From contig NZ_FCOC02000006.1 in the NCBI RefSeq assembly GCF_001544455.2, positions 62,001-126,000 on the forward strand: a stretch of 64,000 nt of DNA, in the 5' to 3' direction. This document shows positions 1-8,168 of the stretch, piece by piece (the stretch's first letter is position 1; every line of letters begins with the position of its first letter). The notes below the pieces were generated by a model, which worked only from the letters and a program-made list of their open reading frames with translations, was not told the origin of the DNA and made no database searches. The translations under genes and the position numbers were made by a program. The DNA is from Caballeronia sordidicola. GTDB taxonomy: Bacteria; Pseudomonadota; Gammaproteobacteria; Burkholderiales; Burkholderiaceae.

Positions 1-2
1 AG

Positions 3-119
3 GCGTACCTCAACACTTTTCCGATCACGGAAAAAGTGACGGTGGTCTGCGACCGTGCGCCACCCGCGCCATTCAAGGAAATATTTGCTGAGCATGACAT
101 CGAAATCATCCATCCCTGA
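3..119 (+). CDS. 3' end of an unidentified upstream gene (partial)
   Basis: An open frame enters from the left edge and stops at the TGA at 117-119, giving 38 residues that end in FAEHDIEIIHP. The frame has normal coding character for this genome and overlaps the start of the next gene by 26 bases, which is common for translationally coupled genes. I do not recognise the family from this tail. The coupling suggests it belongs to the same amide/ureide catabolic operon as the amidohydrolase that follows. Confidence 0.45.
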   Translation, partial: AYLNTFPITEKVTVVCDRAPPAPFKEIFAEHDIEIIHP

Positions 120-1383
120 TGCATCCGAAACCGGCAAGCTCGCAAGCTTGCTTGCGCGGTTCGCGCGCTTCGGCGGTCTTGCAACCGGTGGCGTGACGCG
201 CCTGTGCGCAAGCGCGGCAGACGGCGAAGCACGCGATGCGTACGCGGCGCTGTTGCGCGAAGCGGGCGCCGAAGTTTCGACCGATGGCGTCGGCAATCAG
301 TTCGGCATCTTCCGTCTTGCAGATCGAGGCGATGCACCGCTCGTGATGATGGGATCGCACCTTGATAGCCAACCGCGCGGCGGCCGCTTTGACGGTGTGC
401 TCGGCGTGCTTGCGGCACTCGAAGCAGGACGCCGGCTGATGCTTGCAAAACGCGCAGGGGTATCGTTCGACAGCGACTTTTGCGCGGTGAACTGGACCAA
501 CGAAGAAGGCGCGCGGTTTCGTCCGAGCCTCCTCGGCAGCGGGACGTTCGTTGGCAAGATAAGCATGGACGATGCGCTCGCGAGCCGTGATGACGACGGC
601 GTGACGCTCTCCAACGCTCTCGATGCGATTGGGTATCGTGGCACGGATACGCCGCCTCGCGCGCCATCCTGCTACGTCGAACTGCACGTGGAGCAGGGCG
701 CGTTGCTTGAAGCAGACGATGTGCCTATCGGCATCGTCACACGCAATTGGGGTGCGGCGAAAATCGACGTGTCTTTCAAGGGTGAACAGGCGCATACCGG
801 GCCCGCGAAAATGGGTTCGCGCCGCGATGCCTTGTTTGCTGCGGCGCAGTTGATCTGCGACGTGCGGGCAATTGCAGACAAGTGGCCGGACCGGATTCAT
901 ACGTCGGTTGGAAGGCTCGTTGTGCAGCCCAACTCGCCCAATGTCGTGCCGTCGCAAACGGACTTGTCCATTGAACTGCGCGCGCTCGACAACAGCATTC
1001 TTCACGAAGCTGAAATCATCGCGATGCAGGCAATCGACAGCGCCGCGAAGCGTGCCAACGTCACGGCTCAGATCGGCAATCGAACTAGCCGGCCGATTCG
1101 CGTGCTGCCGCCGGCCGTGGGCGAACTCGTGAGACTGTGCGCATTGGAAGCGGGCGTGCGCAGCCGGGAAATCGATACCGTGTCTGGTCACGATGCGCTC
1201 AGCTTGCTCGATACCTGTCCAACCGGGCTGGTGTTCGTTCCGAGCGTAGGCGGGATAGCGCATAACGAAAACGAAGACACGCACTCGGACGATCTCGATA
1301 CGGGCATGACCGTATTGCTGCGCGTGGCGAACCGCCTGTGTCAGTCGGGCGGTGATCCGGTCGCAGCGGCGAGGGGAGCGTGA
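94..1383 (+). CDS. M20-family N-carbamoyl-L-amino acid / allantoate amidohydrolase
   Basis: A 429-residue cytosolic Zn/Mn-dependent hydrolase of the allantoate amidohydrolase / L-N-carbamoylase (HyuC-like) group, which removes a carbamoyl or ureido group with release of CO2 and ammonia. Visible motifs are the metal-binding SHLDSQPRGGRFDG (about 88-101), WTNEEGARF with its two glutamates (about 134-142), ELHVEQG (about 196-202) and a late SGHDAL. The length matches the family (400-430). ATG at 94 is chosen over upstream in-frame ATG 55 because AAGGAA lies at 75-80 and conservation starts only later. The exact substrate cannot be fixed from sequence; L-carbamoylase, beta-ureidopropionase and allantoate hydrolase are all possible. 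It is followed by two kinase-like genes on the same strand. Confidence 0.85.
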   Translation: MTSKSSIPDASETGKLASLLARFARFGGLATGGVTRLCASAADGEARDAYAALLREAGAEVSTDGVGNQFGIFRLADRGDAPLVMMGSHLDSQPRGGRFDGVLGVLAALEAGRRLMLAKRAGVSFDSDFCAVNWTNEEGARFRPSLLGSGTFVGKISMDDALASRDDDGVTLSNALDAIGYRGTDTPPRAPSCYVELHVEQGALLEADDVPIGIVTRNWGAAKIDVSFKGEQAHTGPAKMGSRRDALFAAAQLICDVRAIADKWPDRIHTSVGRLVVQPNSPNVVPSQTDLSIELRALDNSILHEAEIIAMQAIDSAAKRANVTAQIGNRTSRPIRVLPPAVGELVRLCALEAGVRSREIDTVSGHDALSLLDTCPTGLVFVPSVGGIAHNENEDTHSDDLDTGMTVLLRVANRLCQSGGDPVAAARGA

Positions 1384-1387
1384 AGTC

Positions 1388-2323
1388 ATGGCACTTTCGC
1401 CCGATGTGAATGCTGCGATCCGTTCAGTCGATGCCTGGGCAACTGCACAGATCGACTGCGAAGCCGCGCTGACGCCGGTCATGTCGCCGATGCATCGAGG
1501 TGTATCGAGCGAGTGCTTTCGCCTGGGTATCGATGGCGCGCCGCCGTCGTTCTTCGTCAAGATTGCGCACCACGATCTGGCCGAGGCGGTGGACGTTGGC
1601 GCGTCGTATCGCGCGGCGGCGGCCGTGGCCATAATCGGTCTTACGGCGACCCCGCGTCATCTGAGTGAATCGTTCGGATTAACCGCGTTCGATCTGCTCG
1701 ACGACACCTGGCGCACCGCACATCTCGACGATCTTGCCGTGCCCGTGACCCTCGAAAAGCTGCTCGCGGCTAAGCGCGCAATCCATGCGCTCCCTCCGTT
1801 CGAACGTGATTCGAACGTGTTCGATCGCATCGGGCGACTCGCCGCATCCATGACACTGACGGCCGACATCGCGGCACTGGTCGCGACCGCGTCGCGCATG
1901 AGCGCTGCAATCAACGCGTCGGGTATCGATACACGCCCATGTCATGCGGACGGCGTGACATCGAACGTGATGCTGCATGGCGATGACCCGAATGGCGCGC
2001 TGTTACTCGTCGATTTCGATGAAGCCGCCAACACCGACCCCGCATTCGATATCGCCGTGACGCTGAACGAAGTGCTGCCCGAGCTTTCGACGTGGCCGGC
2101 AGCGCTGGAAATGGCGAACGGCAACGTGTCAGACGCCGCGCTTGCGCGAACCCGTTGCTACGCTTTCGCCGACGACCTGCGCTGGGGCTTATGGGGATTG
2201 AAGATGAACGCAACGTCGCCGCGCCGGCAGATCGAGTTCCTGAAATACGCGCAATGGCGTTTGCTGCGCTGCTCGATGGCGGCATCGCGCATGGATATCG
2301 ATCACTTGCTCACGCTGATCTGA
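1388..2323 (+). CDS. APH/choline-kinase-like phosphotransferase
   Basis: A 311-residue protein of the aminoglycoside phosphotransferase / choline kinase fold. The N-lobe has an ATP-binding-type stretch ending FFVKIAHHDL. The catalytic loop is CHADGVTSNVMLHG, with HxD written as CHAD and the Asn of the loop present, followed by the LLVDFDEA metal-binding motif at about residues 210-216. It starts 4 bases after the amidohydrolase stop behind a purine-rich GAGGGGAGCGTGAAG. The next gene is a paralogue, so the two may act on the same small alcohol or amine. The substrate is unknown; choline, ethanolamine or homoserine-like compounds are guesses from the family. Confidence 0.7.
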   Translation: MALSPDVNAAIRSVDAWATAQIDCEAALTPVMSPMHRGVSSECFRLGIDGAPPSFFVKIAHHDLAEAVDVGASYRAAAAVAIIGLTATPRHLSESFGLTAFDLLDDTWRTAHLDDLAVPVTLEKLLAAKRAIHALPPFERDSNVFDRIGRLAASMTLTADIAALVATASRMSAAINASGIDTRPCHADGVTSNVMLHGDDPNGALLLVDFDEAANTDPAFDIAVTLNEVLPELSTWPAALEMANGNVSDAALARTRCYAFADDLRWGLWGLKMNATSPRRQIEFLKYAQWRLLRCSMAASRMDIDHLLTLI

Positions 2324-2332
2324 AAAGGGGCA

Positions 2333-3280
2333 ATGACGATGCAGGCAAAAATGCTGGGTACGGCCTCAAGCGACGCCGAACGCGAAATCGAAACCGTATT
2401 GCGCAGCGTCCAGCCCTGGCGCGGCCGCGCGATGCAATACGCACCCGTTCCCGGCGGGATCAGCAACAGCAACTGGCGGGTCTGGCTGGACGGCGAATCG
2501 AGCAGCTACTTCGTCAAGGTGCCGGGCCGCGGAACGGAGCAGTTCATCGACCGGAAAGTGGCGTTCGCGGCAAGCAAGCAAGCGGAGACTATCGGCATTG
2601 GCCCGCGCCTGTACGACTATGCCGCGGAACTGGGCGTGGAGATCAACGACTTCGTGGAAGGGCGCGCGACCTGCTCGAACCGCGATTTTCTCGATGCGCC
2701 GGTTCGCGCTTCCATTGTGTCGGTATATCGCGCGTTGCACGCATCGCCCTTGTTGCCGCTGACCAAGACCATCTTCAATCTGATCGATGAACATGTGGAA
2801 CAGGTGCGTCAGGCTGGTGGCAAACTTCCCGACGATTTCTCGCGCCTGCACGCCGAATACCTTCGCGCACGCGCAGCGCTTGAAGCGTCAGGGCTGGATA
2901 TCGTCGCGTGTTTCAATGATCCCATGCCCGGAAATTTTCTCCGCGATGAAGCCGGGACCGTTCTGTTGATCGACTACGAGTACGCATCGAACAATGACCG
3001 TTGCTACGATCTCGGTGCGTTGAGCGGCGAGATGTTTTTCACGCGCGAGGTGGAAGAGGAAATGGTCGAGTCCTATTTTGGTAGCGTGAGCGAAGCGAAT
3101 ATGGCGCGTGTGACCGTGCACAAGGCGCTTGCTGATTTGAAATGGGCGACCTGGTCCATGCTTCAGAACGAAATATCGACGCTCGACTTCGATTACTTCA
3201 AATATGGTGCGTGGAAATTTATGCGCGCGCGTTCCGTGATCGATTCGCCCGAATGGAATACGCTCTTGCGCAACGTTTGA
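2333..3280 (+). CDS. Choline/ethanolamine-kinase-like phosphotransferase
   Basis: A 315-residue APH-fold kinase, paralogous to the preceding gene and probably transcribed with it (9-base gap, AAAAGGGG ribosome site). It shows the glycine-rich PVPGGISNSNWRV segment, the lysine of YFVKVPGRG, a catalytic loop CFNDPMPGNFL (HxD replaced by FND, Asn retained) and LLIDYEYAS for the metal-binding aspartate. This pattern resembles choline kinase/LicA-like proteins. After its stop the DNA turns into the leader of the amide-transport operon, so this is the last gene of the first transcription unit. Confidence 0.75.
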   Translation: MTMQAKMLGTASSDAEREIETVLRSVQPWRGRAMQYAPVPGGISNSNWRVWLDGESSSYFVKVPGRGTEQFIDRKVAFAASKQAETIGIGPRLYDYAAELGVEINDFVEGRATCSNRDFLDAPVRASIVSVYRALHASPLLPLTKTIFNLIDEHVEQVRQAGGKLPDDFSRLHAEYLRARAALEASGLDIVACFNDPMPGNFLRDEAGTVLLIDYEYASNNDRCYDLGALSGEMFFTREVEEEMVESYFGSVSEANMARVTVHKALADLKWATWSMLQNEISTLDFDYFKYGAWKFMRARSVIDSPEWNTLLRNV

Positions 3281-3326
3281 ACGCTTTAGCTTTGGAGTGA
3301 ATTTGCGGCTCCAGAAGCAAAGAGCA

Positions 3327-3356
3327 TTGACACCGCGTTTTTTGGCGTCCTAAGAT
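3327..3356 (+). promoter_or_regulatory. sigma70-like promoter of the amide operon
   Basis: TTGACA at 3327-3332 (perfect -35) and TAAGAT at 3351-3356 (4 of 6 to the -10 consensus), with an 18-base spacer. This would start RNA at about 3363, immediately before the first leader hairpin at 3369. The fit between promoter and leader supports the call; no start site has been mapped. Confidence 0.6.
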
Positions 3357-3368
3357 TACTGCAAGATT

Positions 3369-3418
3369 CCTCATGTCGCCAACGATGCCGGCACGAGGAC
3401 ATGGCACCGAAGCCCTTC
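3369..3418 (+). ncRNA. ANTAR-type (AmiR-responsive) leader RNA, two hexaloop hairpins
   Basis: Hairpin P1 spans 3369-3398. Ten base pairs including one G-U, with two mismatches, close a six-base loop AACGAT at 3381-3386. Hairpin P2 has the loop ACCGAA at 3406-3411, closed by GGC/GCC (3403-3405 with 3412-3414) plus weaker outer pairs. Both loops carry A at position 1 and G at position 4, the diagnostic feature of ANTAR target RNAs. The 3' arm of P2 is also the 5' arm of the terminator at 3411-3450, so P2 and the terminator exclude each other. An ANTAR protein (AmiR, 10355-11020) is encoded in the same operon. Inferred action: amide-activated AmiR stabilises P1/P2 and allows read-through. Confidence 0.85.
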
Positions 3419-3450
3419 AACGAACCCTGGTTCGTCGGAGGGCTTTTTTT
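3411..3450 (+). terminator. Intrinsic terminator in the operon leader (attenuator)
   Basis: The stem pairs 3411-3425 with 3430-3444. AGCCCT pairs with AGGGCT at the base and CGAAC with GTTCG near the four-base loop, with one internal mismatch and one wobble pair. A run of seven Ts follows, and a second T-run lies at 3454-3462. It sits 41 bases before the ATG at 3491, so in the off state it would stop transcription before the first transporter gene. Its 5' arm overlaps hairpin P2 of the ANTAR leader. Confidence 0.9.
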
Positions 3451-3490
3451 CGTCTTTTTTTTTGATCGAATGAACCCAAGGAGATAACGC

Positions 3491-4723
3491 ATGCTGGCTG
3501 ACAAGTCATCCTGGTTGCGCATGGCCGCTGTGGTCGCGCTTGCCTGTTCTTCCGCAGTCGCAATTGCAGCGGACCCCATCAAGCTTGGGTTGCTCGAAGA
3601 CGCATCGGGAAATTTCGCGTTGGCCACCATTCCGAAAATCCACGCGACCGAATTGGCCGTGGACGAGATCAACGCGAAAGGCGGCATCATGGGACGGCCG
3701 ATCAAGCTGATTGCCTACGACACGCAATCGGACAACACCAAGTTCCAGGAATTGTCGCGTCGCCTGATTCAGACCGACAAGGCCGACGTGATCTTCGGCG
3801 GCTTTTCGAGCGCCTCACGTGAGGCGATCCGGCCGATCATGGACCGTGCGCATCAGCTGTACTGGTACAACAACCAGTACGAAGGCGGCGTATGTGACTC
3901 GAATGTATTCGTGACTGGAGCCGTTCCCGAACAGCAATTCTCGACGTTGATTCCATGGATGATGCAGAAGTACGGCAAGAAGGTTTATACGATCGCGGCT
4001 GACTATAACTTCGGCCAGATATCGGCGGAATGGGTCCGCAACATCGTTAAGGAAAACGGCGGGACCATGGTCGGCGAAGAGTTCATTCCGCTCAGCGTCT
4101 CGCAGTTCGGACAAACGATTCAGAACATCCAGAAGGCCAAGCCGGACTTCGTGATGACCTTGCTGGTCGGCGCAAATCAGGCGTCCTATTACGAGCAGCA
4201 GGCATCCGCTCACTTGAATCTGCCGATGGGAAGTTCCGTGAACGTCGGTCAGGCGTATGAGCACAAACGCTTCAAGGCGCCTGCGCTGAAGGACATGTTC
4301 GTGACAGCGAACTATGTGGAAGAAGTCGATTCGCCGGCAAGCAACGACTTCAAGAAACGCTTCCATGCAAAGTATCCGAACGAGCCCTACATCAACCAGG
4401 AAGCCGCGAACGCCTACGACGCGGTGTACTTGTACAAAGAAGCTGTGGAGAAGGCGAAGTCGACCAATCAGGAGGCGGTCGAGAAGGCGCTGGATGGCGG
4501 CGGCATTTGCACGGATGGACCTTCAGGGAAGGTATGCATCGACCCGAAGAGCCATCACCTGAGCCACACAATTTACCTCGTGCACGTAAAGGAAGATCAC
4601 TCGGTCGAGATTCCGAAGGTATGGAACGACGTTCAACCGTATTGGCTCGGACAAGTTGGATGCAATCTTCCGGTGAAGCCGGATCATCGTCAGTACACGC
4701 CGTCGAGCCTGCCCAAGTCCTGA
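3491..4723 (+). CDS. Urea/short-chain amide ABC transporter substrate-binding protein
   Basis: A 410-residue periplasmic binding protein of the Peripla_BP_5 / urea-amide (FmdD, UrtA-like) family. It has a signal peptide of about 26 residues (basic start, hydrophobic core, cleavage near AIAA). The mature part begins IKLGLLEDASGNFA and contains the AVDEINAKGG segment typical of LivJ/AmiC-like proteins. The FGGFSSASREAIRP and QLYWYNNQYEGG motifs are shared with AmiC and urea binders. A strong AAGGAG ribosome site lies upstream. It is the first gene behind the ANTAR leader and is followed by permeases and ATPases, so it delivers short amides or urea to that transporter. Confidence 0.88.
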   Translation: MLADKSSWLRMAAVVALACSSAVAIAADPIKLGLLEDASGNFALATIPKIHATELAVDEINAKGGIMGRPIKLIAYDTQSDNTKFQELSRRLIQTDKADVIFGGFSSASREAIRPIMDRAHQLYWYNNQYEGGVCDSNVFVTGAVPEQQFSTLIPWMMQKYGKKVYTIAADYNFGQISAEWVRNIVKENGGTMVGEEFIPLSVSQFGQTIQNIQKAKPDFVMTLLVGANQASYYEQQASAHLNLPMGSSVNVGQAYEHKRFKAPALKDMFVTANYVEEVDSPASNDFKKRFHAKYPNEPYINQEAANAYDAVYLYKEAVEKAKSTNQEAVEKALDGGGICTDGPSGKVCIDPKSHHLSHTIYLVHVKEDHSVEIPKVWNDVQPYWLGQVGCNLPVKPDHRQYTPSSLPKS

Positions 4724-4730
4724 TGTGATG

Positions 4731-4765
4731 GCGTGATCGCCCACCGCTTCTGACGGCGATCGCGC
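4731..4765 (+). promoter_or_regulatory. Intercistronic hairpin after the binding-protein gene
   Basis: GCGTGATCGCC at 4731-4741 pairs with GGCGATCGCGC at 4755-4765 (11 pairs, one T-G), with a 13-base loop. No T-run follows. Stable hairpins between a binding-protein gene and its permease commonly protect the upstream mRNA or reduce downstream expression. That role is inferred here. Confidence 0.55.
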
Positions 4766-4795
4766 TAATCCACGAGCTTCAACGAGATCCCCGCG

Positions 4796-5665
4796 ATGAC
4801 AGCACTCTCCGCACTGTATTCGGTCATCTATCAGTTTGGCGATAACTTCGCCTACCTCGTGCTTGCCGCGCTCGGGCTGGCCGTCATTTTCGGCATGATG
4901 GGCATCATCAACCTCGCGCATGGCGAGTTCATCATGTGCGGCGCTTACGTGACCATCATCTGCGCGAAGCGTGGCGTGCCTTTGCCCGTTGCCATGTTGC
5001 TTGGCGCGCTGGCGGCGGCCATCGCGGGGGTTGCTATCGAGCGGCTGGTGATACGTCACCTCTATAACCGGCTCTACGATTCGGTCGTGGCGACCTGGGC
5101 AATCAGCCTGATCGTGCAACAGACCATGCTGCTGGTTGCGGGCCCGTCGATGGAAGGGATCAGCACGCCTTTTGGTTCGTTCAGTCTCGGGGAGTATTCG
5201 TTCTCCACATATCGTGCGGTGCTGCCCGTCATCGCGCTTGTTGTTCTCGGCTTGCTATATCTGCTGTTTTTCAAAAGCAACTACGGCGTGTGTGCGCGAG
5301 CAACGATCCAAAACGCGAACATGGCTCAATCGCTGGGGCTGCGAACCGACAGGCTTTATACGCTGACATTTGCTCTCGGCGCCGGACTTGCAGGGCTAAC
5401 CGGCGCTTTGTATGCACCAACAATGACCGCGGTTCCGACGATGGGCACGAACTTCATCGTGCAGGCGTTTGTATCGGTAGTCGTGGGTGGCGCTAATGTG
5501 ATTGCCGGAACAACGCCGGCCGCCGCTGCGCTCGCGGTCATTCAAACCGCGTTGACTGCATCGTACGGGCAACTGTTCGGACAAATCGGCTTGCTGCTGA
5601 CAGTGATCGTCGTGATCCGCCTGATGCCGCAGGGCCTCGGCAATCTGTTCAGCCGCGCACGCTAG
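4796..5665 (+). CDS. Branched-chain/urea-type ABC permease (LivH/UrtB-like)
   Basis: A 289-residue inner-membrane permease with eight or so hydrophobic segments. The family signature GIINLAHGEFIM lies at about residues 38-49 (G-x-INLAHGEF), and the cytoplasmic loop has RATIQNANMAQSLGL, the EAA-like region contacting the ATPase. Its length is typical for LivH/UrtB. It pairs with the LivM-like permease starting 9 bases downstream. The operon position between an amide-binding protein and a formamidase makes short amides or urea the likely cargo. Confidence 0.88.
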   Translation: MTALSALYSVIYQFGDNFAYLVLAALGLAVIFGMMGIINLAHGEFIMCGAYVTIICAKRGVPLPVAMLLGALAAAIAGVAIERLVIRHLYNRLYDSVVATWAISLIVQQTMLLVAGPSMEGISTPFGSFSLGEYSFSTYRAVLPVIALVVLGLLYLLFFKSNYGVCARATIQNANMAQSLGLRTDRLYTLTFALGAGLAGLTGALYAPTMTAVPTMGTNFIVQAFVSVVVGGANVIAGTTPAAAALAVIQTALTASYGQLFGQIGLLLTVIVVIRLMPQGLGNLFSRAR

Positions 5666-5674
5666 GAATTGCCG

Positions 5675-6742
5675 ATGAATCAATCAACTTCCAATCCGCC
5701 TGTGCGACGATTCATTCCAATAGCAATCCGGCTCGCGCCGTGGCTGCTGGCGTTGTGTTTGCCGCTGGTCGTCGACAGCACCGCGAGCGGCAACTTTGCC
5801 TATTGCCTCGTCTGGTCGTTTTCCGCAATAGGGCTTGCCGCGATGTGGGGCCAGGGCGGTATTCTGTCCTTCGGGCAAACCGCGTTTTTCGGTCTGTCCG
5901 GCTATACGTACGGAATCGTCACGATCAATCTGGGCGATGGCTGGGTATCGTCGTGGAGCGGACTGCTGATCGGGCTCGCGGTGAGCGTGGTCGTCGCGGC
6001 GCTCCTTGGGTACATGATCTTCTACGGCAAGATCAAGGGCGTGTTTATCGGGATCGTGACGCTTTCAGTGACGCTCGTGCTGGAAACGTTCATGGCGCAA
6101 ACGGCGGGACCGCAATGGGCCATTGGCGAAGCTCGGCTCAATGGTTACAACGGCATGTCCGGCATGCCGCCGTTATCGATTCCCTGGATTGGCGGCGAAG
6201 TGACGCTGGAAAATACCCGCTTCTACTATCTGGTCGTCGTGCTGCTGGCACTTGTCTATGGGATCACCCGGCGACTGCTTGATTCGCCATTCGGGTTGAC
6301 GCTTGTCGCCATCCGTGAAAATCCGCAGCGCGCCGAAATGCTGGGCGTGGATATCCGCCGGCATCAACTTCTGATCTTCGTGTTCGGCTGTGCACTCGGC
6401 GGCCTCTCGGGTGCGCTTTATACAATCTGGGGTTCGTACATCACGCCGTCTGCAATGGGGCTGACGTCGGCCGCCATGCCGATCATCTGGGTCGCAACCG
6501 CGGGACGCCGGAGCATAGGCGGCGCGATCATTGGCACGGCGCTGCTGGTGTGGCTCTCGCAATGGCTGGCTATTTATGGAAGCCAGTACGCGCTGATCCT
6601 GATGGGCGCCATCCTGCTGTTCGTGGTGCTGGTGGCGCCTGACGGTTTGCTGCCTTTGATAGCAAAGCTTGTGCGGCGCGGCGCCGTGCGCAAGACACCT
6701 TCACCGCGCTCGTTCAAAGCACGCACGAGGAGCGAACCGTGA
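5675..6742 (+). CDS. Branched-chain/urea-type ABC permease (LivM/UrtC-like)
   Basis: A 355-residue inner-membrane permease of the BPD_transp_2 family. The GQGGILSFGQTAFFGLSGY region carries the LivM-type signature, and AIRENPQRAEMLGVD is the ATPase-contact loop. ATG 5675 is chosen because AGGAA at 5664-5668 is correctly spaced; a TTG two codons earlier is also in frame. The C-terminal basic tail is cytoplasmic. It forms the second half of the membrane channel with the preceding gene, and its end overlaps the following ATPase start (GTGA). Confidence 0.88.
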   Translation: MNQSTSNPPVRRFIPIAIRLAPWLLALCLPLVVDSTASGNFAYCLVWSFSAIGLAAMWGQGGILSFGQTAFFGLSGYTYGIVTINLGDGWVSSWSGLLIGLAVSVVVAALLGYMIFYGKIKGVFIGIVTLSVTLVLETFMAQTAGPQWAIGEARLNGYNGMSGMPPLSIPWIGGEVTLENTRFYYLVVVLLALVYGITRRLLDSPFGLTLVAIRENPQRAEMLGVDIRRHQLLIFVFGCALGGLSGALYTIWGSYITPSAMGLTSAAMPIIWVATAGRRSIGGAIIGTALLVWLSQWLAIYGSQYALILMGAILLFVVLVAPDGLLPLIAKLVRRGAVRKTPSPRSFKARTRSEP

Positions 6743-7452
6743 GCACGACCTTACTTGAGACCCACGCGCTCGCGAAGCATTTCGGCGGGGCGCACGTGAT
6801 CAACGGCATCGACTTTGCAATCGGTGAAGGCGAGATCCGATGCGTGATCGGACCGAACGGTGCAGGGAAAAGTACCTTCTTCAAGCTCATAACAGGTGAG
6901 CATCGTCCGAGCGCCGGGTCTGTTTCGTTTCTCGGCCGCGATCTGAATCATGTGCTGCCGCATGAACGAATCCGCATGGGGATGAGCATCAAGTTCCAGA
7001 TTCCAGGCATTTTTCCGGAACTCACTGTGCGCCAGCATTTGCAGCTCGGTTTGCATCGGGCGAAAGATGATCGCGTCGAGTCGCTCGAGCAACTGCTTCA
7101 TCAATTCTTGCTGGATGAGGAAGAACATGTACTCGCAGGCAACCTCTCTCACGGCAAAAAGCAGTGGCTCGAGATTGCGATGGCCGTGTCGCTCAAGCCA
7201 AAACTTCTTTTCCTCGATGAACCCGTTGCCGGCATGTCGGCCGAAGAAACGCACGCAACCGGCGAGCTGATCATGGGCTTGCGCGAGCGCGGACTCACCA
7301 TCATGGTGGTCGAGCATGACATGACGTTCGTGCGGCAAGTGGCAACGCGCGTGACGGTGTTGCACGCAGGCCGCCTTTTTGCCGATGGCCCGCTCGAAGA
7401 AATCCTCGCGCGCGACGACGTCGCCGAAATTTATCTGGGCAAGAAGAAATGA
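6739..7452 (+). CDS. ABC transporter ATPase (LivG/UrtD-like)
   Basis: A 237-residue ATPase with Walker A GPNGAGKSTFF at about 38-48, a Q-loop in KFQIPGIF, a degenerate signature LSHGKKQWLEIAM (LSHG in place of LSGG, as is usual in UrtD) and Walker B KLLFLDEPVAGM. GTG at 6739 overlaps the previous stop, and its own TGA overlaps the next ATG. The LSHG signature and neighbours favour a urea/amide transporter over a leucine transporter. Confidence 0.88.
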   Translation: MSTTLLETHALAKHFGGAHVINGIDFAIGEGEIRCVIGPNGAGKSTFFKLITGEHRPSAGSVSFLGRDLNHVLPHERIRMGMSIKFQIPGIFPELTVRQHLQLGLHRAKDDRVESLEQLLHQFLLDEEEHVLAGNLSHGKKQWLEIAMAVSLKPKLLFLDEPVAGMSAEETHATGELIMGLRERGLTIMVVEHDMTFVRQVATRVTVLHAGRLFADGPLEEILARDDVAEIYLGKKK

Positions 7453-8156
7453 CGACTCTGCTCGAAATTTCCGGCGTTGAATGTGGTTACGCGGGCGGCA
7501 AGGTCTTGAACGGTGTATCGATGACAGTCGAGCGCGGCGAGATCGTCGCTTTGATCGGACGAAACGGCGTTGGCAAGACCACGCTGATGCGCGCGTTGAT
7601 TGGACTCGTTCCATTGATGGGCGGCAGCATCGCGTTGAACGGCGAAGAAATTGGCGATACGCGTCCGTATTCGCGGGCGCGACATGGCGTGGGATATGTA
7701 CCGCAGGGCCGTGAGGTGTTCCCGGCGTTGACAGTGCGCGAAAACCTGCAAGTGGGTGCCCAGTCGAATCGCGCCCGCCTGCCAGAAATGCTCGACAAGG
7801 TGGTGGGCTATTTCCCCGTGCTCGGCGCACGCTTTCAACAAAAGGCGGGTACGTTAAGCGGCGGAGAACAGCAGCAACTTGCGATCGCGCGTGCGTTGAT
7901 CGGCTCGCCAAAGATCCTGTTGCTCGATGAACCATCCGAAGGAATTCAGCCGTCCATCGTGGATCTGATTGGCGAGACCTTGATTCGGATTGCCGATGAA
8001 ACAGGAATCGGTGTGCTGCTTGTCGAACAAAACATGGGTATGGTTGAAAGCGTCGCCGCGCGCTGCTGCGTGATGGACAAGGGGAGGATTGTCAGCACCC
8101 TGAACCGCGCGCAACTTGCCGACGAAGAATTGATTCGCCAGTATCTGGCACTTTAG
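7449..8156 (+). CDS. ABC transporter ATPase (LivF/UrtE-like)
   Basis: A 235-residue ATPase with Walker A GRNGVGKTTLMRAL, a Q-loop in YVPQGREVFPALTV, signature LSGGEQQQLAIARAL and Walker B ILLLDEPSEGIQPSIV. The GIQPSIV continuation is typical of UrtE/LivF. It is the fifth and last transporter gene and starts inside the stop of the fourth (ATGA). With the LivG-like partner it forms the heterodimeric motor. Confidence 0.88.
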   Translation: MTTLLEISGVECGYAGGKVLNGVSMTVERGEIVALIGRNGVGKTTLMRALIGLVPLMGGSIALNGEEIGDTRPYSRARHGVGYVPQGREVFPALTVRENLQVGAQSNRARLPEMLDKVVGYFPVLGARFQQKAGTLSGGEQQQLAIARALIGSPKILLLDEPSEGIQPSIVDLIGETLIRIADETGIGVLLVEQNMGMVESVAARCCVMDKGRIVSTLNRAQLADEELIRQYLAL

Positions 8157-8168
8157 AAAGGACCCGGC

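Noticed and set aside
106..1632. 508-residue open frame on the minus strand
   Set aside because: It is antisense to the amidohydrolase and the first kinase, has no motif or ribosome site, and is a codon-bias shadow of GC-rich coding DNA.
3369..3450. Guanidine (ykkC-type) or other small-molecule riboswitch in the amide operon leader
   Set aside because: The conserved guanidine-riboswitch loops were not found, while both hexaloops and the overlapping terminator fit an ANTAR protein target and the protein is encoded in the operon.
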